A DNA stretch of 64,000 nt from NCBI GenBank assembly GCA_013398615.1, contig VZSR01000514.1, forward strand, positions 4,431,996-4,495,995, in the 5' to 3' direction. Under the pieces are notes generated by a model. It searched no databases. It was not told where the DNA came from and saw only the letters and a list, made by a program, of their open reading frames with translations. Position numbers and translations under genes: made by a program. This document shows, piece by piece, positions 12,400 to 26,625 of the stretch. Numbering within the stretch: position 1 is the stretch's first letter; each line of letters begins with the position of its first letter. Source of the DNA: Brachypodius melanocephalos (Eukaryota; Chordata; Aves; Passeriformes; Pycnonotidae).

Positions 12400-15300
12400 G
12401 TGATGTTGTCCAAGGACAAGGAGCCCCATGAATACTCAGAGGGGTAGCTAGTGAGTTATATGTTTGTTGTTTTTTCTTCTTCAAAGTACTGGATCTGGCT
12501 GAAGTCTTTGCAGCTGGGTGGAGCACTGCCCATCAGTGTGAGCTGAGCATCCCTTTCTCAGGACTTACTAGCCCACCGTGCTTCCTTACCCTGACAGAGG
12601 GATTGCTGAGAGAGTGACACTGGCTGCACAGCCCAGCCCAGGGCAGCTGCAAAGCTCTTTCTGTTCTTTTGAAAAGCTAACGGGAAAAAATGATGATAAG
12701 CTAAATCTAGATCTATGCAGCAATTATATGGGGTTCCAGACCTTGCACCTGTAGCATAATACATAGCAGAGCCAGATAACTACCTCGCCTAATGATTGCT
12801 CTGGACAGAATACAAATCACATTATGCAGGGTGAGCTGAAAGCCATTTTTCAGTCAAAGCTGATGAGCTTGCAAAGACTTTCCTTGCCCAGCTCTCTCTG
12901 ACTGCAGGTTTGTCCTCTTCTCCTTGGAATCCTTCCTGTTATTTTTCTATCTTCCTGTTGCAGGATGCAACATTCATTACAATAATAGATCAAACTTTGA
13001 GTGGAAAAACTCTGCTTTATAGTTGTCTTCAAGATTTCCCAGTTTTGTTCCTGTTTACAAATCTGCAGCCCTGACCTCCAAGCTCACCCTGTCAGGTACA
13101 ATGTTGTAATAACACGGCAAAACCAAATGCAGTGGGCCTGTGTACATACCCATAATTAGCAGGTAGGTGTTCTCACAGGATGCTTTGATGGGCAAAAGAT
13201 GGAACAAGAAGACTGCATCCCATCCCTCACTGCAGTCATAGTTAACACATATTTAGAGGACTGTTTCCAAAAGCACCTCAAAATCAAAGTCTTGTTGTTT
13301 AAAAGCAGACCTGAAGTCCTCAATACTTAAATCACATCTAAAACACGACAGCACCTAGTAATGAGTTCTTCTTAGCTACTGTTAATCACCCAAACATGAG
13401 GTTTAAACTAATTGTGTAAATCCTCCTGTAGTTAAAGGAAAGAAGCACTAAAAACTCTGTTCCATTATCCTCTTAGCTGCCATCTTAAAAAGGAATAAGT
13501 CATTCTCTGGAGATACCTTTGTTTAGGAACTTACATAACAGGGAAAGATGAAACTCCTAAGTGCCAGCCATGGGCAGAAGAGGAATCCCACCCTAATGGC
13601 ACAGCTCCTCTGGGAACTTAACCCAGCTTAAAGATTCTGTATCAATTTCTTAATCTTAAAAAGTCCAGTGCTTTAGAAGTCCTGGCTAGATATTCTGCTG
13701 TGGCTCTCTGCACCTAAGTATTTTCAAAATCTGGTCAGAGATGGTCTCAGCAAGTGCTCCAGATGCTCTAGTGAGATATACAGGAGGAAGCTGGGAGGCA
13801 GAACAGCAGTATTGGTACAAGCATGTTTGGAGAGGTTTTTATTGACTGGGTTTCTATGGGGGTTTTGCTTGTTTGCTTCCTGTTACTCTTATGTTATCAG
13901 CATGGAAATACTGAATTATGTGACCAATGTAGCCAGTAAGACTAGCCACAACTATTATATAACGTCTGGTTGTAGCAAACATCTCAATAATTATTTCTTT
14001 GATTGCAGTGCAAACATATCCTGTGTACAATATGTGGGTTACTGGGTAGAGCTATGTCATGACTCAGGATGAGCCAATATTGTAAGCAACTGTTAATGAA
14101 GGGTGGAATTTTCAGTAGTTTCTCTGTATTGACCTGTTTCTATTCCTGCTGAAGGTAGTGCCTGAGGAGGGAGGCCCTCAGGAAGGGAAATCTCAGATGG
14201 CTTATGGGGATTTGGCTCATGTCAGAAGATGGTGGGCAGGTATGAGAGGGGTTTTATCACAGCAGAGACTTTGCAGCATCTCAAGGACAGTAGGTGTGTT
14301 CCTGCACTGGTACAGAGGGTTGGATCTCATGCTCCTGGCCTTCTGCATTGCACATTTCATCAGCCCAGGGTCTGCAGGGATGTGGGTCAGAGCAAAACAA
14401 GTCCCTCATGGGTGGTTAGACACCAGCACAGTGTCTCTGACTCAGGAAACCCTTGGGCACGGAAGGGGAGAGCGTGCTGGGGAAGCTTTGCCGCCTGTTC
14501 CACCTCACAGTTTTCCCTTGGGCAACAGCTATGGGCAACTGCTGGAGACAGGATACTGTGTTAGAAGGGTCTTTGGTCTCTCTCAGGGTGGTTGTTTTCA
14601 TGCTGTATTCTGTTAGTCTGAGGTTCTTTCTGTATTAAAAATAAAAGCCTCCAATTCTCATGTTTCCTTCTGGGAAAAAAAAAAAGTTATTTCGGTATCC
14701 TGCTTATATAACTGTAATAACTTTTGTTCTCCCCACCACCAAAAGAAAAGCAAAAGGCTTTTGTGTTGTATAAGATATTAATGAAAGGGGTTTCCTCTGA
14801 ACAAAGGATGTTTGGAGCATGGCTAAAATCTCTGCTTAGGAGAGGTTTGGTCCCTTCATCTGGAGACAAGTGATCTTATACAGCCTTTCTGAGCCATTAC
14901 AAACCCACATCCCTCTGATTTTAGTAATGACTTTTAAAGACTTATCCTCTCAGTGTACCTATTTTGTGACGTGAAAATAGCACCAAGCTCTCAAAGGAGA
15001 AGAATTAAGAGGCTTTATAACATTTTAAAGGGAGGGATATTAAATTGTGTTCCACCTTTCATTTGGAAAGGGAAAGCAGTACAGCAGCTTCCAGGAACCA
15101 CAGCTTAGCCCCATTATGGAGAAGATGACATGAGACAATTTAACCCATCTAAAAAGGAAAACTAGGGAAAGGTGACAGAAATGGAGGGGTAAAAAGTGGG
15201 TAACTAACAGGTAGATAAAAATCATACAAAGTCACAAACAGATTGAGGAACAAAGCACTGGTCATCTGACAGCCTGTCCACCCTCTCTGCAAATAGTATT

Positions 15301-16790
15301 CATCAAGTAAAAGAATTATTCTCATGAATCACTGCCTTGTAAGAGATTTTAGAAAGCTCACAGCAGTGATGGAATAATTGACTGGACTTTGAGCTTGCCT
15401 ACTCAGTCCTGGGAAAGCCACATTCAGGAGAGGAAATTGGTACCTGAGCACCTGAAATGCCATGCAAACAGAGTATGAAGGGTGGACAGTACACTGGTTT
15501 GAATTGGAGTTTTCTTGAAATCTAAGGTTTTTTCAAAAGCTCCTCTGCAACTAAGAAGCAGAAGTGGTTTGAATTTTCCAATTTTGAAGCCTTCCTCTCT
15601 ATAGTCTAATTTAGGATGTTATGAAGGGATTTTTTTTTTTTAAGAGAGTACATCAGAAAGAACCCAACAACAAGTGATCTCTGTCTAGTGTTGGAACAAC
15701 CCCAGACGGTGCCAAAGATAAAACAGGAGCTTTCCATCTGTACAGTTTCACTGCTGTACATATTTATTTCTGGTAGGTAGCTGCCTGGTTTGCCAGTGTG
15801 GCTCATGTGCTGCTGGTGTGAACAGGAACTGTCGAGGACATGTAGGGCACACGTTTTTCCATCTGCTTCAGTCTGTGAGCTGAAAAGAGCTCGATCCACT
15901 CTGCTCTGCTGCACAGAGGTTGGCTCTGAGTTCATGCTGTGGTGGGACTGGGGGAAGGCCACTGGCTGCTAAATCAGTGCAGCTGCAAAACGTCCCCCTG
16001 AGGTGTCCATGTCCTCCATCAGCAGCCTGTTGGGTGGGAAGGATGGCTTTGTGCTCAGCTCAAGGCTGGAGGAGGTGCTAGGAGGGCAGATTGCCTGGCT
16101 GAGCATGTTCTGCCAGAGGTAGTTGTTAGCCAGGATTTCTAGAAGGGCTAACTAGTGCTTTGTATTCTGAACCCCTGGGAATGCTGGAGTGCATAGCCCC
16201 AGCCTAGGAAGGAGGTTGGATCCATCTTATATTGGCATTACAAATTACCATTAGCTTTATCGCCCCAATATTCTTCACTATGGTATGCAAAGTTGACTTG
16301 GCAGTAGCCCAGAGTATTTTCCACATTCCATATGTAATTACTACACCTTCCCTTTGGATTCTCCACTGCTGCATGTATGATTCCTGTTGAGCATCTTAGG
16401 TTATAAATGCCTTGAAACAAAAATGGTCTTTTGGGTCTGTGTTTATCCAGGATCTGGCTTCCTGCCAGTCTGATCAGAGGCTGGAGTCCCTTAGTACCTC
16501 CACATCACAGAGAAAGATTAATCATAACAATCCTCAGCCTCTTGCATGACTGGGTGATGAGTCCTCCCACACTTCTGCAGTACCATTGCATACAGGAGAT
16601 CCATTGGCAGGGTGTGACTTTAGAGTGACCCAGTTCAGAAAGTCCAGACATTTTTCATGCATATTAAACATCAGGTATCACGTTCTGCTTTTGAGGTGCA
16701 GTAAATATCTCCTGTTCTGTGCTCAAGCTTTTCACAAGAAGCACTTTGCCAGCTCAGAGTGGCTTGTGCTCTGAGCACCACTGACCCCTT
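12400..16790. other. Intergenic DNA, no gene seen
   Basis: No recognisable exon, RNA gene or interspersed repeat. Open frames of up to about 150 codons (for example 14158-14616) have no family resemblance, run through low-complexity or non-coding-looking composition and are overlapped by equally long frames in other phases. Two short poly-purine or poly-T runs near 14670 and 15630 are the only obvious simple sequences. Confidence 0.55.
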
Positions 16791-16820
16791 AGTACAGCTG
16801 AGGAAACTGAGATGCAGGGG
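16791..16820 (-). mobile_element. Possible MIR fragment, minus strand
   Basis: GTACAGCTGAGGAAACTGAGATGCAG resembles the complement of the MIR 3' block (TTACAGATGAGGAAACTGAGGCACAG). The match stops at a run of nine G. It is a short, low-certainty call. Confidence 0.4.
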
Positions 16821-17926
16821 GGGGGAGAAATTTATAAACCAGAAAGCAAGAGAGGAAAAAACTCAGCTTTTCAGACCTTTGTGCTTATTCAGATCATGCT
16901 GACTGCCCTGCAGCTCCCCATCACGGTATTCTAAGTCCTGGGAGCCTCCCAGGTAAGGTTTAGCAAGCTGCCTTGAGCTGTACATAACATGGTTCTGACC
17001 TGCTGCTGCTGCAAGCAGGCTGGAGAGCAGGATGTGTCCTCCTGGACATGGCAGCATCCCTGACCCTCTGCAGCTGCACTGCCCCAGCTGATGACACCCC
17101 ACTGGCCACACTGGTGGCAGAGGTGTCAACAGGGAACGTGAGGAGTCGAGGAATGGGGACAAAGCTTCTTGTAGTAAAGGTGCCTAACACAGGGACCAAC
17201 TTTCTTGTTGGATGTGGGTGTTGCAGAGGAGCCAGGTGTGCTTTGTGCTGCTTGAGTCACAAGGGATCAGTGCTTGCAGGAGTAAATGTGCCAGTAGCAG
17301 CATAAGTGTGTGGGAGAGAAAAAGTATTTGGGGTGGTGCCATCCACCTCCTGTTCTGGCCCAGCCTCATCATCTCCCCACAGTTCCTCCCAGCTGCAGCA
17401 AAGGCTGCTTGGCTGCTGCTGAGGGGCTGCAGCTGGACACTTTACCTCAGTACATTGCGTGTGTGCAAACTAAGCAGCAGCATAAACAGGGAGTTGGCAG
17501 TAAATATGATTTATCTGCCATGGCAGAGTCTCACTGAAAAGAAAGGGAGCCAAGTGATAGGGCTCAGTCCTTGAGTTGGCTTCTGACAACTCTTGCCAAG
17601 AGACTCAGTCTGGAACGTGCTGATTGGATTCACCGAGTCAGTAACACCAGGCTTAGTGCCTGGTTATGATCCTCCCCTTTACCATTTCCTACACTTCCTG
17701 CTGGGATGTGCCTGGATGAAGACAAACAGCACTGACAACTCTAAGGACTCATCTGGCTAAAGAGGGATGTTGATGCATGAAGTTTTTGGTCGATCCTTAG
17801 AACGGCTTAATACATTCCTGGGCCTTTTGTTTGTTTGTTTTGTGATTTTGCACCATTTTACTTTGATTCATTTACATCCATTTCTCCGTTCCAGGATCCA
17901 GGGATTTCTGTAGCTCAAGGAGCAGG

Positions 17927-18018
17927 GACACATTAGCAAAAGACAAAACAAAAAAAATGGAGTGATGTTTTGCTAATGTGTCCATAAAATCGGCACATTA
18001 ACAAAACATCACTCCATT
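17927..18018. repeat. Hairpin-forming inverted repeat, three related arms
   Basis: The left arm 17956-17980 and right arm 17994-18018 are 25-bp reverse complements with a single mismatch (the C at 17973), separated by a 13-base spacer. A third partial arm, 17927-17941, is an exact 15-base reverse complement of part of the left arm and its flank (17968-17982). The first 27 bases of the left arm region recur at 10298-10324. As RNA it would fold into a nearly perfect 63-nt hairpin. It may be a miniature inverted-repeat transposon remnant; I do not recognise the family, and no transposase is present. Confidence 0.85.
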
Positions 18019-18029
18019 CATTCCCCACT

Positions 18030-21000
18030 GGAGGGAAGTCACCAGTCATTGTGTTACAGGATGTGGGTAGCAGCTGCAGTAACCCCCTGACCACCCCACT
18101 GAGGAGCAGCTCCTACCTTTGAATAAGGATATGGGTGTTGCTGGGAAATCAAAGGTCATCTCCTGTTTTAGGAGGTGGAGGCTTAAATGGAGGAAGGAGA
18201 AGCTTACAGCCAACATCTGACTCTGCCTGCATTTAATTATCTAATATGTCAATGCACAAATACCAGCTCTTCTGACCTCAAAGATGTAAAAATCCCAAGT
18301 CAACCCACTTCCGCTTGTCCCCCAGTGTGGGTTTTCCATGCAGAGAGTACACTGGGGTCCTTGCTTCCTTTTTTTGTTGAAGCCTTCAGGGAACATGGTT
18401 TGCATTTGTATTTAATCAAAGCAGATGCCTTGAGGTAACCTGTAGGACCACAGGAGCTGGGCTTGCAGAACATCTCACAAGCCAATGAAAAACTTGTCAG
18501 GTCCTGCCACGTGGGTTACTGGGATGTTGTGGTCAAATACACAGAACCCTGCAGCAATAAGAAAACTGGAGGTAAAAGCCCTGTGTACAAGTGGAGGTGT
18601 GTTGAGAGGGTTGAGTGGGGGGGTCCAGCACATTTGAGTAACTGTCTGGCAAAGCTGCAGCCCTTTCCACTTCATGGTCTGGACACTGCTTCCCTGAGGA
18701 TGATGGATGAGATAATATCTATGGCAGGAAGGCATCTGGATTTGGGGGTGTTGGGGTTTTTTCTTAGCCAGGATTCCTAGCACTTAGGAATGGCTGGCTC
18801 TTGTCAGAAACTTATCTCAATTGATCCAAGGACTCCTTTGTAAATGACCAGCAGAAGTTTACTGTAATACCAAGCAATTCTCTATAGTGTAATCACCTTC
18901 TCAGGAAGCACCTTAAATACTTAAATTGACCGTCTCCTGCTTTACAGGCGCTCCAAACAGTCTTAGGTGGCAGGTTATAATATACGCAAGGCTCCACAGC
19001 CCAGAAGGCAGGGAGACTTGGGCTTGCTCAGAGGTGTTGTCATGGACACTGAGGGTTACCAGCCACACTCCACTGTGGGGATTTCTCTTATGAATTATTG
19101 TAAGCATGATTTCTATTTTTATATTTCCTTTTGTAGGAACAGTGAAATTCCCTTTTTGTTCACACTAGTATTATCTGATGTGGCTCTGCTGCAGTTAACA
19201 TTTGCTCTTTGGGATTTAAAATAGACATTGCATTACTTTATAGCTAGTATCCATTTATATTAGCGCTTTGAGGCTGATTTAACCAAGTTTTATCTGCAAA
19301 TTCCAGTCTAGTTTGACTGCTGCAGCTGATTCTAAGGCATGTTGCTGGTGATTTCAGAGTGAGCCTTGAGCAGTTTGAATGGGCGGGAACACATCGACAC
19401 AGTCTTTGTGCTCAGTGCCTTTACAGCTCTGCTCTGTGTTAACCTGCCTGCACTTGGACCATGAGACTCTATTTCCAGAGCCCTTTTCTTGCTCATAATG
19501 CTGATGGATCAATAGGGTCATTGTACCCTTCCACGTTATGCAGGTTCTTTTATTTAATGCCGGTTAAAATGTTTAAGACAAAGCACAGAGACTGTGTACA
19601 AGCCCACTAGTACTGGTTGGGTAGGTGCTGTGAATTAGTTGGCAGGTTTTAATCCAGTAAAGCCTGGTTAACACTGTCCTTGTGCCCTAAGCTGATTATG
19701 ATAAATAGGCGTGCTGTGTCTTAGCAGACGCCTGAAATCAGATCAGCCAAATGCAGTTAGACCGGCCAGGCAAGTTGTTTTTTTTCTTCTCTTTCCTTTT
19801 TCTCCCTCTTTTAACTCCCCCAGTGGTAACACTACCTTGGCTTTGCAGCCAAGGTCTGCTAAGGATGCAGGGATGGCAATTGGCTGCCATCCACTCACTG
19901 AGGTCACGGAGATTAGAGGAGCTTCTGGAGGAATGCTGCGAGCTCACGTGAACCCTTGGCAGCTGCTGGCTCACTCACCCTTCACCCTTCCCAGCAGGGA
20001 CTGTGCATCCCTGCCCAGGAGGAGGCCAAGAACAGGGTCAGAGGTGTATGAAACTCGGAGGAGGTGGCTGCAGTGAATGCAGATTCATTCCTGCCCCTCC
20101 ATCAGCAGTAAGCCCTCTGTGTGAAACAGGGGACAATGGGGTTCTTTGCCCTCACTCTTCCCTGTTTGCAGGTGTAGAGAAGCCTCTGGCTTCCTAGAAA
20201 GCACCAAGGGTCACACTCTTGTGTTTCACCACCAGGTCTGGACATGTCCATGTACCATTCATTGTCCCCCGTGCAGGGGACAGGCCAGGACACAAAAGTG
20301 GCACCCATCAACAGGGAGAATCAGCAAGATTTGAAAGTCCAGAGCTCAAGGAGGGGCTCTGAACTCAAGAAGGAACTTTCTGGTTTGGGGTATCCCATTC
20401 CCCCTGGCCTTTACAGCTCATCAGCAGAAGTTTTGTACAGCTCCCCAGGGATGATCCAGGACACCCCACGCCTACAGGGAAGGTTTCCTGTCCCGAGGGG
20501 GCTCCTGAGTGAGTGTTCCAGGATTTCGTGTGTGAATACAGGCTCTGTTGAACAGTGCAGGAGAATAAAGCTCCCATTTAGGATATTGCTGCTGCCTAAG
20601 AGGCTTTAGGGATTGTTGAAACTCTTGTCTCTCGGGAAACAGTCTGGATTCATCAGTTGCCAATTAGAGCCATGGGGCTGTGTGGAGGCCTGGAGTGAAT
20701 GTTTGAAACCTCCAGCCTTGCTGCCCACCTTCAGGGCTGTGTGGGGGTGATGCAGGGGAACAGGGAGGAGGGGACCCCTGCCACAAGGAGAAGCTGCCAA
20801 AGCGCACCAGCAGCCATGGAGCAATCTGGACAGGCATCAGTAAGTAATGGCATAATTAGGGCTTCCCTTGCATGCATGGGTGAGGGCTGAAACATCATCC
20901 CACTTTTTAGATGTTTGCCTTAGAGGTAGTAAAACAACTTGAACTGGGAAACAGGAATTCAACTGGGCAGAGGGAGAAAGTAGACTATGTTCCTTCTGTG

Positions 21001-24000
21001 GTGCCCTGTCTAGGGAAGGTCTGCCCCCACGGGCTCACTCCAAAGGACAGGACCCTTGAGATGGTTTGGGTTTAAATGAGACCAGCTCCTGGCAGTGCTG
21101 TGAGGAAAGGGCAGCCATAACCTCTCTGCATGAAAGAGCCATGAGCGCTCACTGAACAGAAGATACGGAACAAATTCAGCCTGCTGGGAGTCTCCAGGGA
21201 AAACCTCCTCTCCTCTGAAGGGGTTGTAGCCCTGCTCTCGGTTATTGCTCAGTGTGTTGCTGACTCCCCTCGCTGAGAGTGAGGAGAAAGCCAGGTGGCT
21301 GCATGCTGGGAATGCCTCTCAGAGCCCCTCAGAGCCAGAGCTCTGTGGAAAGCTGGTTATCTTCAGGTGGTGCGCAGGGTTTGGTGGAGAACCACTGCTC
21401 TCTGTCCCCCACACACCCTACCCAGGCACTCTGCTATCACATGTGCATGGAGGAAGCAGCATGAGGTGCCCCTACAAAGCCCCACACATGGCAGATCAGG
21501 GCCACAACTGTGGGTTCACATTGTTCCAGTGCAAAGCAAATGCTGGGGGTTGGTTTCTGGAGCTTTTCACTACCTGATCCCTGCAGTGTTTGCACAGCAC
21601 TGACCTCAGTCTGGGTTCAGCTCCCCCACAGTGCCTGAGTGCATTATGAGTTTGTAGACACAACTGCCTGGAAACCAGGTACTCTCAGGAGCTTGTTGAC
21701 TTTGCTGTGTTGTTCATTTTGAATACCAGGTTTAAAAGGCAACCCGTGGTTTTGTGCTTGTTTCCAGCTTCTGTTTACCTACCACATTCTTTCAGCTCTG
21801 AGAGCCTGTGTTTCATTCACCTTGATCTGCAAGTCTCCAGGTGACAGACTTGTCCCCTTCCAGAGTGCTCCTCTCTCTGCCACGGTAGCCCTTTCTCTGC
21901 AGCCACTCATCTGCCCTATCTCATCTGCTTTCAGAGTCCAGTCTCCAATTCACCTCCCCCACATCCTTTTTAGCTAGTAAGTGTTTTCTCCTCTGTGGTT
22001 TCACTCCCCTGATTTAATTCTTTACGCAACTAGAGCACGTAGAAGGCCAGACCACCCAGGAGATGGATACGCTGCCCCTTACTGCTCCGAGTGCTGCCCC
22101 AGAGAGCTGTCAGTGCAATGCAAAAAGGCCCAAAACATCTAATTTTTCAGGCAGTTTTGTGAAGGAGAGCTCCTTGGAGGGAAGGGACGTGGCTTTTATG
22201 GTGTGTTACTCTGCCCTCTCCACTGTGCTTCACTGAGGAGAGGGAACCAGGGAGACATCCTATGGATCTGGGAAGGTACAGAGGTACCAAAGAGATATCA
22301 GATGTGCTCTGAACTTTGCAGTGCCTGGGTGCTGGTCAAGTGGCAGCATAGTTTTGGTGAGTTAGGAAAAGGCATTTGTCCGAGCTCAAACACTCTTGGG
22401 CAGTCTGGTCATGGGCCAGCAGAAGGTGGGCTCTGTGGTAAGTATGTCATGCCAGACACCAGGGCTCTGCCTCAGCCAAGGCCCCAGTGCCTGAGGAACA
22501 GCCTCTCATCACATGGGGCTTCACAGGGCCTTGACTGGAAGAGCATTCAGAAAGCCCTGACATACAGCCTAAAGCAATGTCACTTCTTGCCCCTGTGCTT
22601 AGGTACATCCATTGAGGGTCAGTGGGCAGAGGGTGAAATCAGCAGGAGAGGCTTGTACACACAACAGAAAAACACAAATCTCAGCAAAGTCTGATACAGT
22701 AAATACTGAAAGAGAATATAAGGCTTATTTGGGTTTGGGGTTCTTTAGTGGTGTGTTTTCTCCATCTAATTAATTGCCTTAATGAGGGTGAGACTCTTAT
22801 CAGACACATGAGGGAGTCCACCTGGGAAAATGGAAGGTTGATTAACATATAAAGAGTGGTGGTGAGAGGTTAAGATTGCTGTTGACCACAAGCAAATTCA
22901 ATCAGGCTCTGTCCTTTCCTCTTTGCTTTCATGCTGAGAGCTCTTTCTTCCCTGTGGAGTCCTGGGGAGGGAAGCAGCATGCAGGGCTCCTTTGCATCCT
23001 GATGGCATTCCCTGGGAATGCCTCATCTGCACCAGTGATGTGACTGCATCTCTCCTCACTGGAAAGAGAGCTGAAGTTCTGGGAACTGAGGGGTGATCAG
23101 CCCCTGTTAATAAACAGGTATGAGGAAGGTTTCTAGACCCAGAACCGTAACAACAGCAGAACTGGTGATGCACGAGTTTGTTCTCTGTGTGAGTGTCCCA
23201 CATATCTCCACAACCAGAGTGCAACCCCCAGGCTGCTTCTCAGCAAGAGCTGTGGTCCCCTAGGCAAGAAGGAGCAAGAACAATTTCTCCTCTGCCTTGA
23301 GAGACAGAAAGCCCAGGTATGAATGATGAAAGATGATGAAAGCTCTTTCCTCTTTCTTATATAGTTGGGTTTTTTTTTAAAGAAGGCAATCAGGCTGTCT
23401 ATGATCTGTGTAGTGCCAAGAGACACAGCTGTGGGCTGAATGCTCCCAAACCTGCTGATGTTTGTCTGTGCTGCAGGTGTGCTGGACCTCAGTGGGTCAG
23501 GGGCAGAAAATGTAGGTGGTGTGTGGGTGTATAATGAAACCCCTGCACCCTTGTGCTGCTGTCAGGTTGCATCATATTTGCAATCAGACAAACAAATCAA
23601 GGGGCTGGGGAGCCCAGCCACTCTGCCTGCTGACTAATCTCCCCTCCCCACGCCTCTGGCTGCTAAACCCTGCCGTGGGCTTTTGGCACACAGGAGCCCT
23701 ATGGCTTGGTTTGCTAGGAGCTCAAAGGGGCTTGACTGGCAGGAGGAGCCCCCAAGCTGGGCACTCTCCACTAAATCTTTTTCCCATGATGTGTTGAGCA
23801 GGGTGTAGCAGCAGCAAGCGACTCTCTAGAGAGTGTGATGTTACAGAATAGAAGTGGGGGTGGCAGGGTCTGTTAGCGTGCTGGCAGTAATTCCCAGCTC
23901 TGTGACAATGAGCCACTGATATCATCACACATGCTGGGCCAGATCCCACATTCCTCCTTTTGCCTGAGTACCTGATGAAAGCAGTGGGAATTGCTATCAA

Positions 24001-26400
24001 AGATAATGATTGCAGGATCAGGTGGATGATGACACTCTGCTTTTCTTATCACTTTATCTCTGGCACTGCCTCTCTCTCCCCGCCCCCCGGTGTCTCTTTC
24101 CACTACTGATGTTTTCATTCTGTGCTCACAGAAAGTGTAAGGAGAGCCCACTGGAGACCTCCAATATGCATATGATCCCTGGAAGCTCCATTAACTTTTA
24201 GGGAAAACACTCTTCTGCTTTGTTTCCAGCAATTAAATTGCATCAGAAGATTCACAAAGTCGTGTAATATCTTGCTGTTGCCCTGGGCAAGCAATTGCTG
24301 GGTGATCTATAGTGAGAGCAGGTGAGGACATGGCTGGGCAGCAGCACGTGGGGAGGGAGTGCAATAAGATGTCCTGGAGATTACCTTTGATTGCAGACTC
24401 CCTTCATGAATACCTTTGAGATCCCACTCTTGACAGTTTGTGTCTGAAGAAATCAGGCATGATAAACAGATTCAGATGTTTGTATGGTTGCTGCTGTCTC
24501 TGCTCCCTTGCCCTGGTAGGATTTTCCATGGTGTCCTGGATCTCTGCAGGCTGAGCTTCTCTGTCTCTTTTCCAGAGTAGGAAGGCAAAATGAATTTGTG
24601 TCATTTGAGAACTTGAAAGAACCATGGGAAATATGAGTTATACACACTGTTCAAACTCCAGCATTCCTGCAAGCTGAAGCCTTGGGGAAAATGAAACATT
24701 TCCCCTGCCCAGGAGAGCGTGTCAGCCCTGCTGACAGGCACCCTGAATTAAAGTGAGAAGGGTTGGTGTTTGCAAAAAACCCTACCAAAACAACATGATC
24801 TGGGAGGTTGACACGGGTCTGTAAGTAACACTGAGTTCTAGATGAACAATGAAGCCCTCCTAAATTTGCTTGAGTGAAATCAAAGGTACCTGAGGTGTCA
24901 GTCATGGCCTGACTAAACTGGAATATGTGCCCTTACAGCTGCTGGCTCTGGAGGACCCAGAGGCTGCTCCACTTGGGGATCTCTTCTCCTGTGTGGAGGT
25001 TGGCCATGCAGGAGGGCAGAGGTGCCTTGGTGCAAGTGCAGAGGCACTAAAGTGGCAGCCAGGCCTTTGGGTGGGTATTAGTCAAAGCAAAGTTCCCCTT
25101 TATCCTGTCTGCTGGCTGAGGCTTGGTTGGAAGTGCAAACATAACCCAGGTGGGGTTTGTGTTTGTTTCTAGTATGGCAGTAGGAGATTTCTCCTACTTG
25201 ATAGAAAAGAACTTGTTGAAGGATTTTACATTGCACTCACTCTAATTCTTAGACATGGGAAATTAATCTAAATTCAGTTAATAGTTTGTACACTGGTGAT
25301 CTTTCTGCCCGTGGACAGGGAAGGGATTTGTGTGATCTCACATTTGAGTGCTCTTCACACCAGATGCAAGAGAAATGAAAAGTAGTTGAGAGCATGACCT
25401 CCCTGCAGGGACAAGGTAGTCTTTGGTTTGGGTGGAAGTCGAGCTGTACTTCAGAGACTGTTTTGACAGCTGTTGGTCTCAAGTGGGCTGTAATCACAAG
25501 AGATAAATACGCAACTTTCTCCCCATTTTTCTGTGTTGTCTGAGGATCTGAACTGCACTCCTCATATTTGGGCCCTAGGGCTGCAGATGGGCAAGTAGGG
25601 GACCATGGGGATTCACAATTCTCTGATGGGGACCTGCCAAGGAACAGTCTTGTCATTCAGACATGTTGAGGCTAGAAGAATTTTTCAAGTATATTCTATT
25701 CAAACTCTGTATGAACCTCATCCTTTTAGGTGACAGTGGCTATAGTGAGGTGGAATCCTGACTTTGTGGTGTCTTTAGGGACCCCCACTCCTTCTGTGAG
25801 GGCTGGGGAGGTCGGCTCCTCAGTTCCACAGTGCTGCTTGGTGCAGAGACCAGCATCAGGAGCTGTAGGATCCTTGACTCCAGCCCCACACATGATCACA
25901 CTTGGCAGCTCTGATCCGTCCTCTCTCTGCAGGATGGTGTCTTTTTCCTTAACTATTTCCTTCCTGCAAGAGCTTTGATCTCTGAGTGGATTCAGTGCCA
26001 AAGCCAGGTGTTCCCAGATACTTTTCTTTTTTGCTTGATGTTACAAGTTATCAGTTACTTTGATGACATTTTGCAAGTTTGCCTTAAAAATATTGATTTA
26101 CTTGTGGACTGGTGTTGCAAGCAGGCAGGAAGACTCCCTGGTCAGCTTTTAAAAACTTAGAGCTGTAAACCAGCAGCTTTCCCGGGAGAGCACACCCATC
26201 CCAGGATGTGCTCTCCTGCCTCTTTGCTGTGCAGTGATACAGGGGCCAGGCTGAACTGTCACAAACACCTCCTTTGTAGCTACACTACAGCCAGCTGCTA
26301 ATAGGTTCCAAGCAGTGTGTCTGATCACGGGACAGCCATGTGATCCCTGGGTCTGCATAGCACAAGTAGTTTGTAATTTTTAAGGTGTGATGAACTGATC
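18030..26400. other. Intergenic DNA, no gene seen
   Basis: No exon or repeat could be supported. Frames such as 22203-22694 (163 codons) and 19711-20076 have no recognisable domain. They are not bounded by convincing splice signals at both ends. Confidence 0.55.
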
Positions 26401-26414
26401 CAGCAATTCCTGGT

Positions 26415-26625
26415 CCAAACCCTGTAACTCCTACTTGACAAGAGCATTTTTTGTTTTGAAGACATCAGGATGGGGAAACTCCTCCACTTCCTTTGGTAGT
26501 TTGTTCCAGTGGTTAATAATTCTTGTTACTAAAAATGTGAGTCTCATTTCTCACATGAACTTGGTTGACTTTTGCTTCCCATTGCTGCCTTTCATGCTGG
26601 TCTCATCCAGTGTGAGCAGTGGAAG
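26415..26625 (-). mobile_element. Ancient CR1/L3-like LINE fragment
   Basis: Read on the + strand it follows the complement of the old CR1/L3 3' region: GACATCAGGATGGGGAAACTCC, then CTTTGGTAGTTTGTTCCAGTGGTTAATAATTCT, then GTTACTAAAAATGTG, then a GACTTTTGCTTCCCATTGCTGC block. These correspond to the well-known GTTCCAGTGNTTAA, GTTAGAAAGTT and CTTCCAGCCATTG blocks. Many substitutions indicate an old insertion. No coding capacity remains. Confidence 0.65.

Noticed and set aside
22203..22694. 163-codon + strand frame
   Set aside because: No family resemblance, no promoter or splice context, and composition like the surrounding non-coding DNA.
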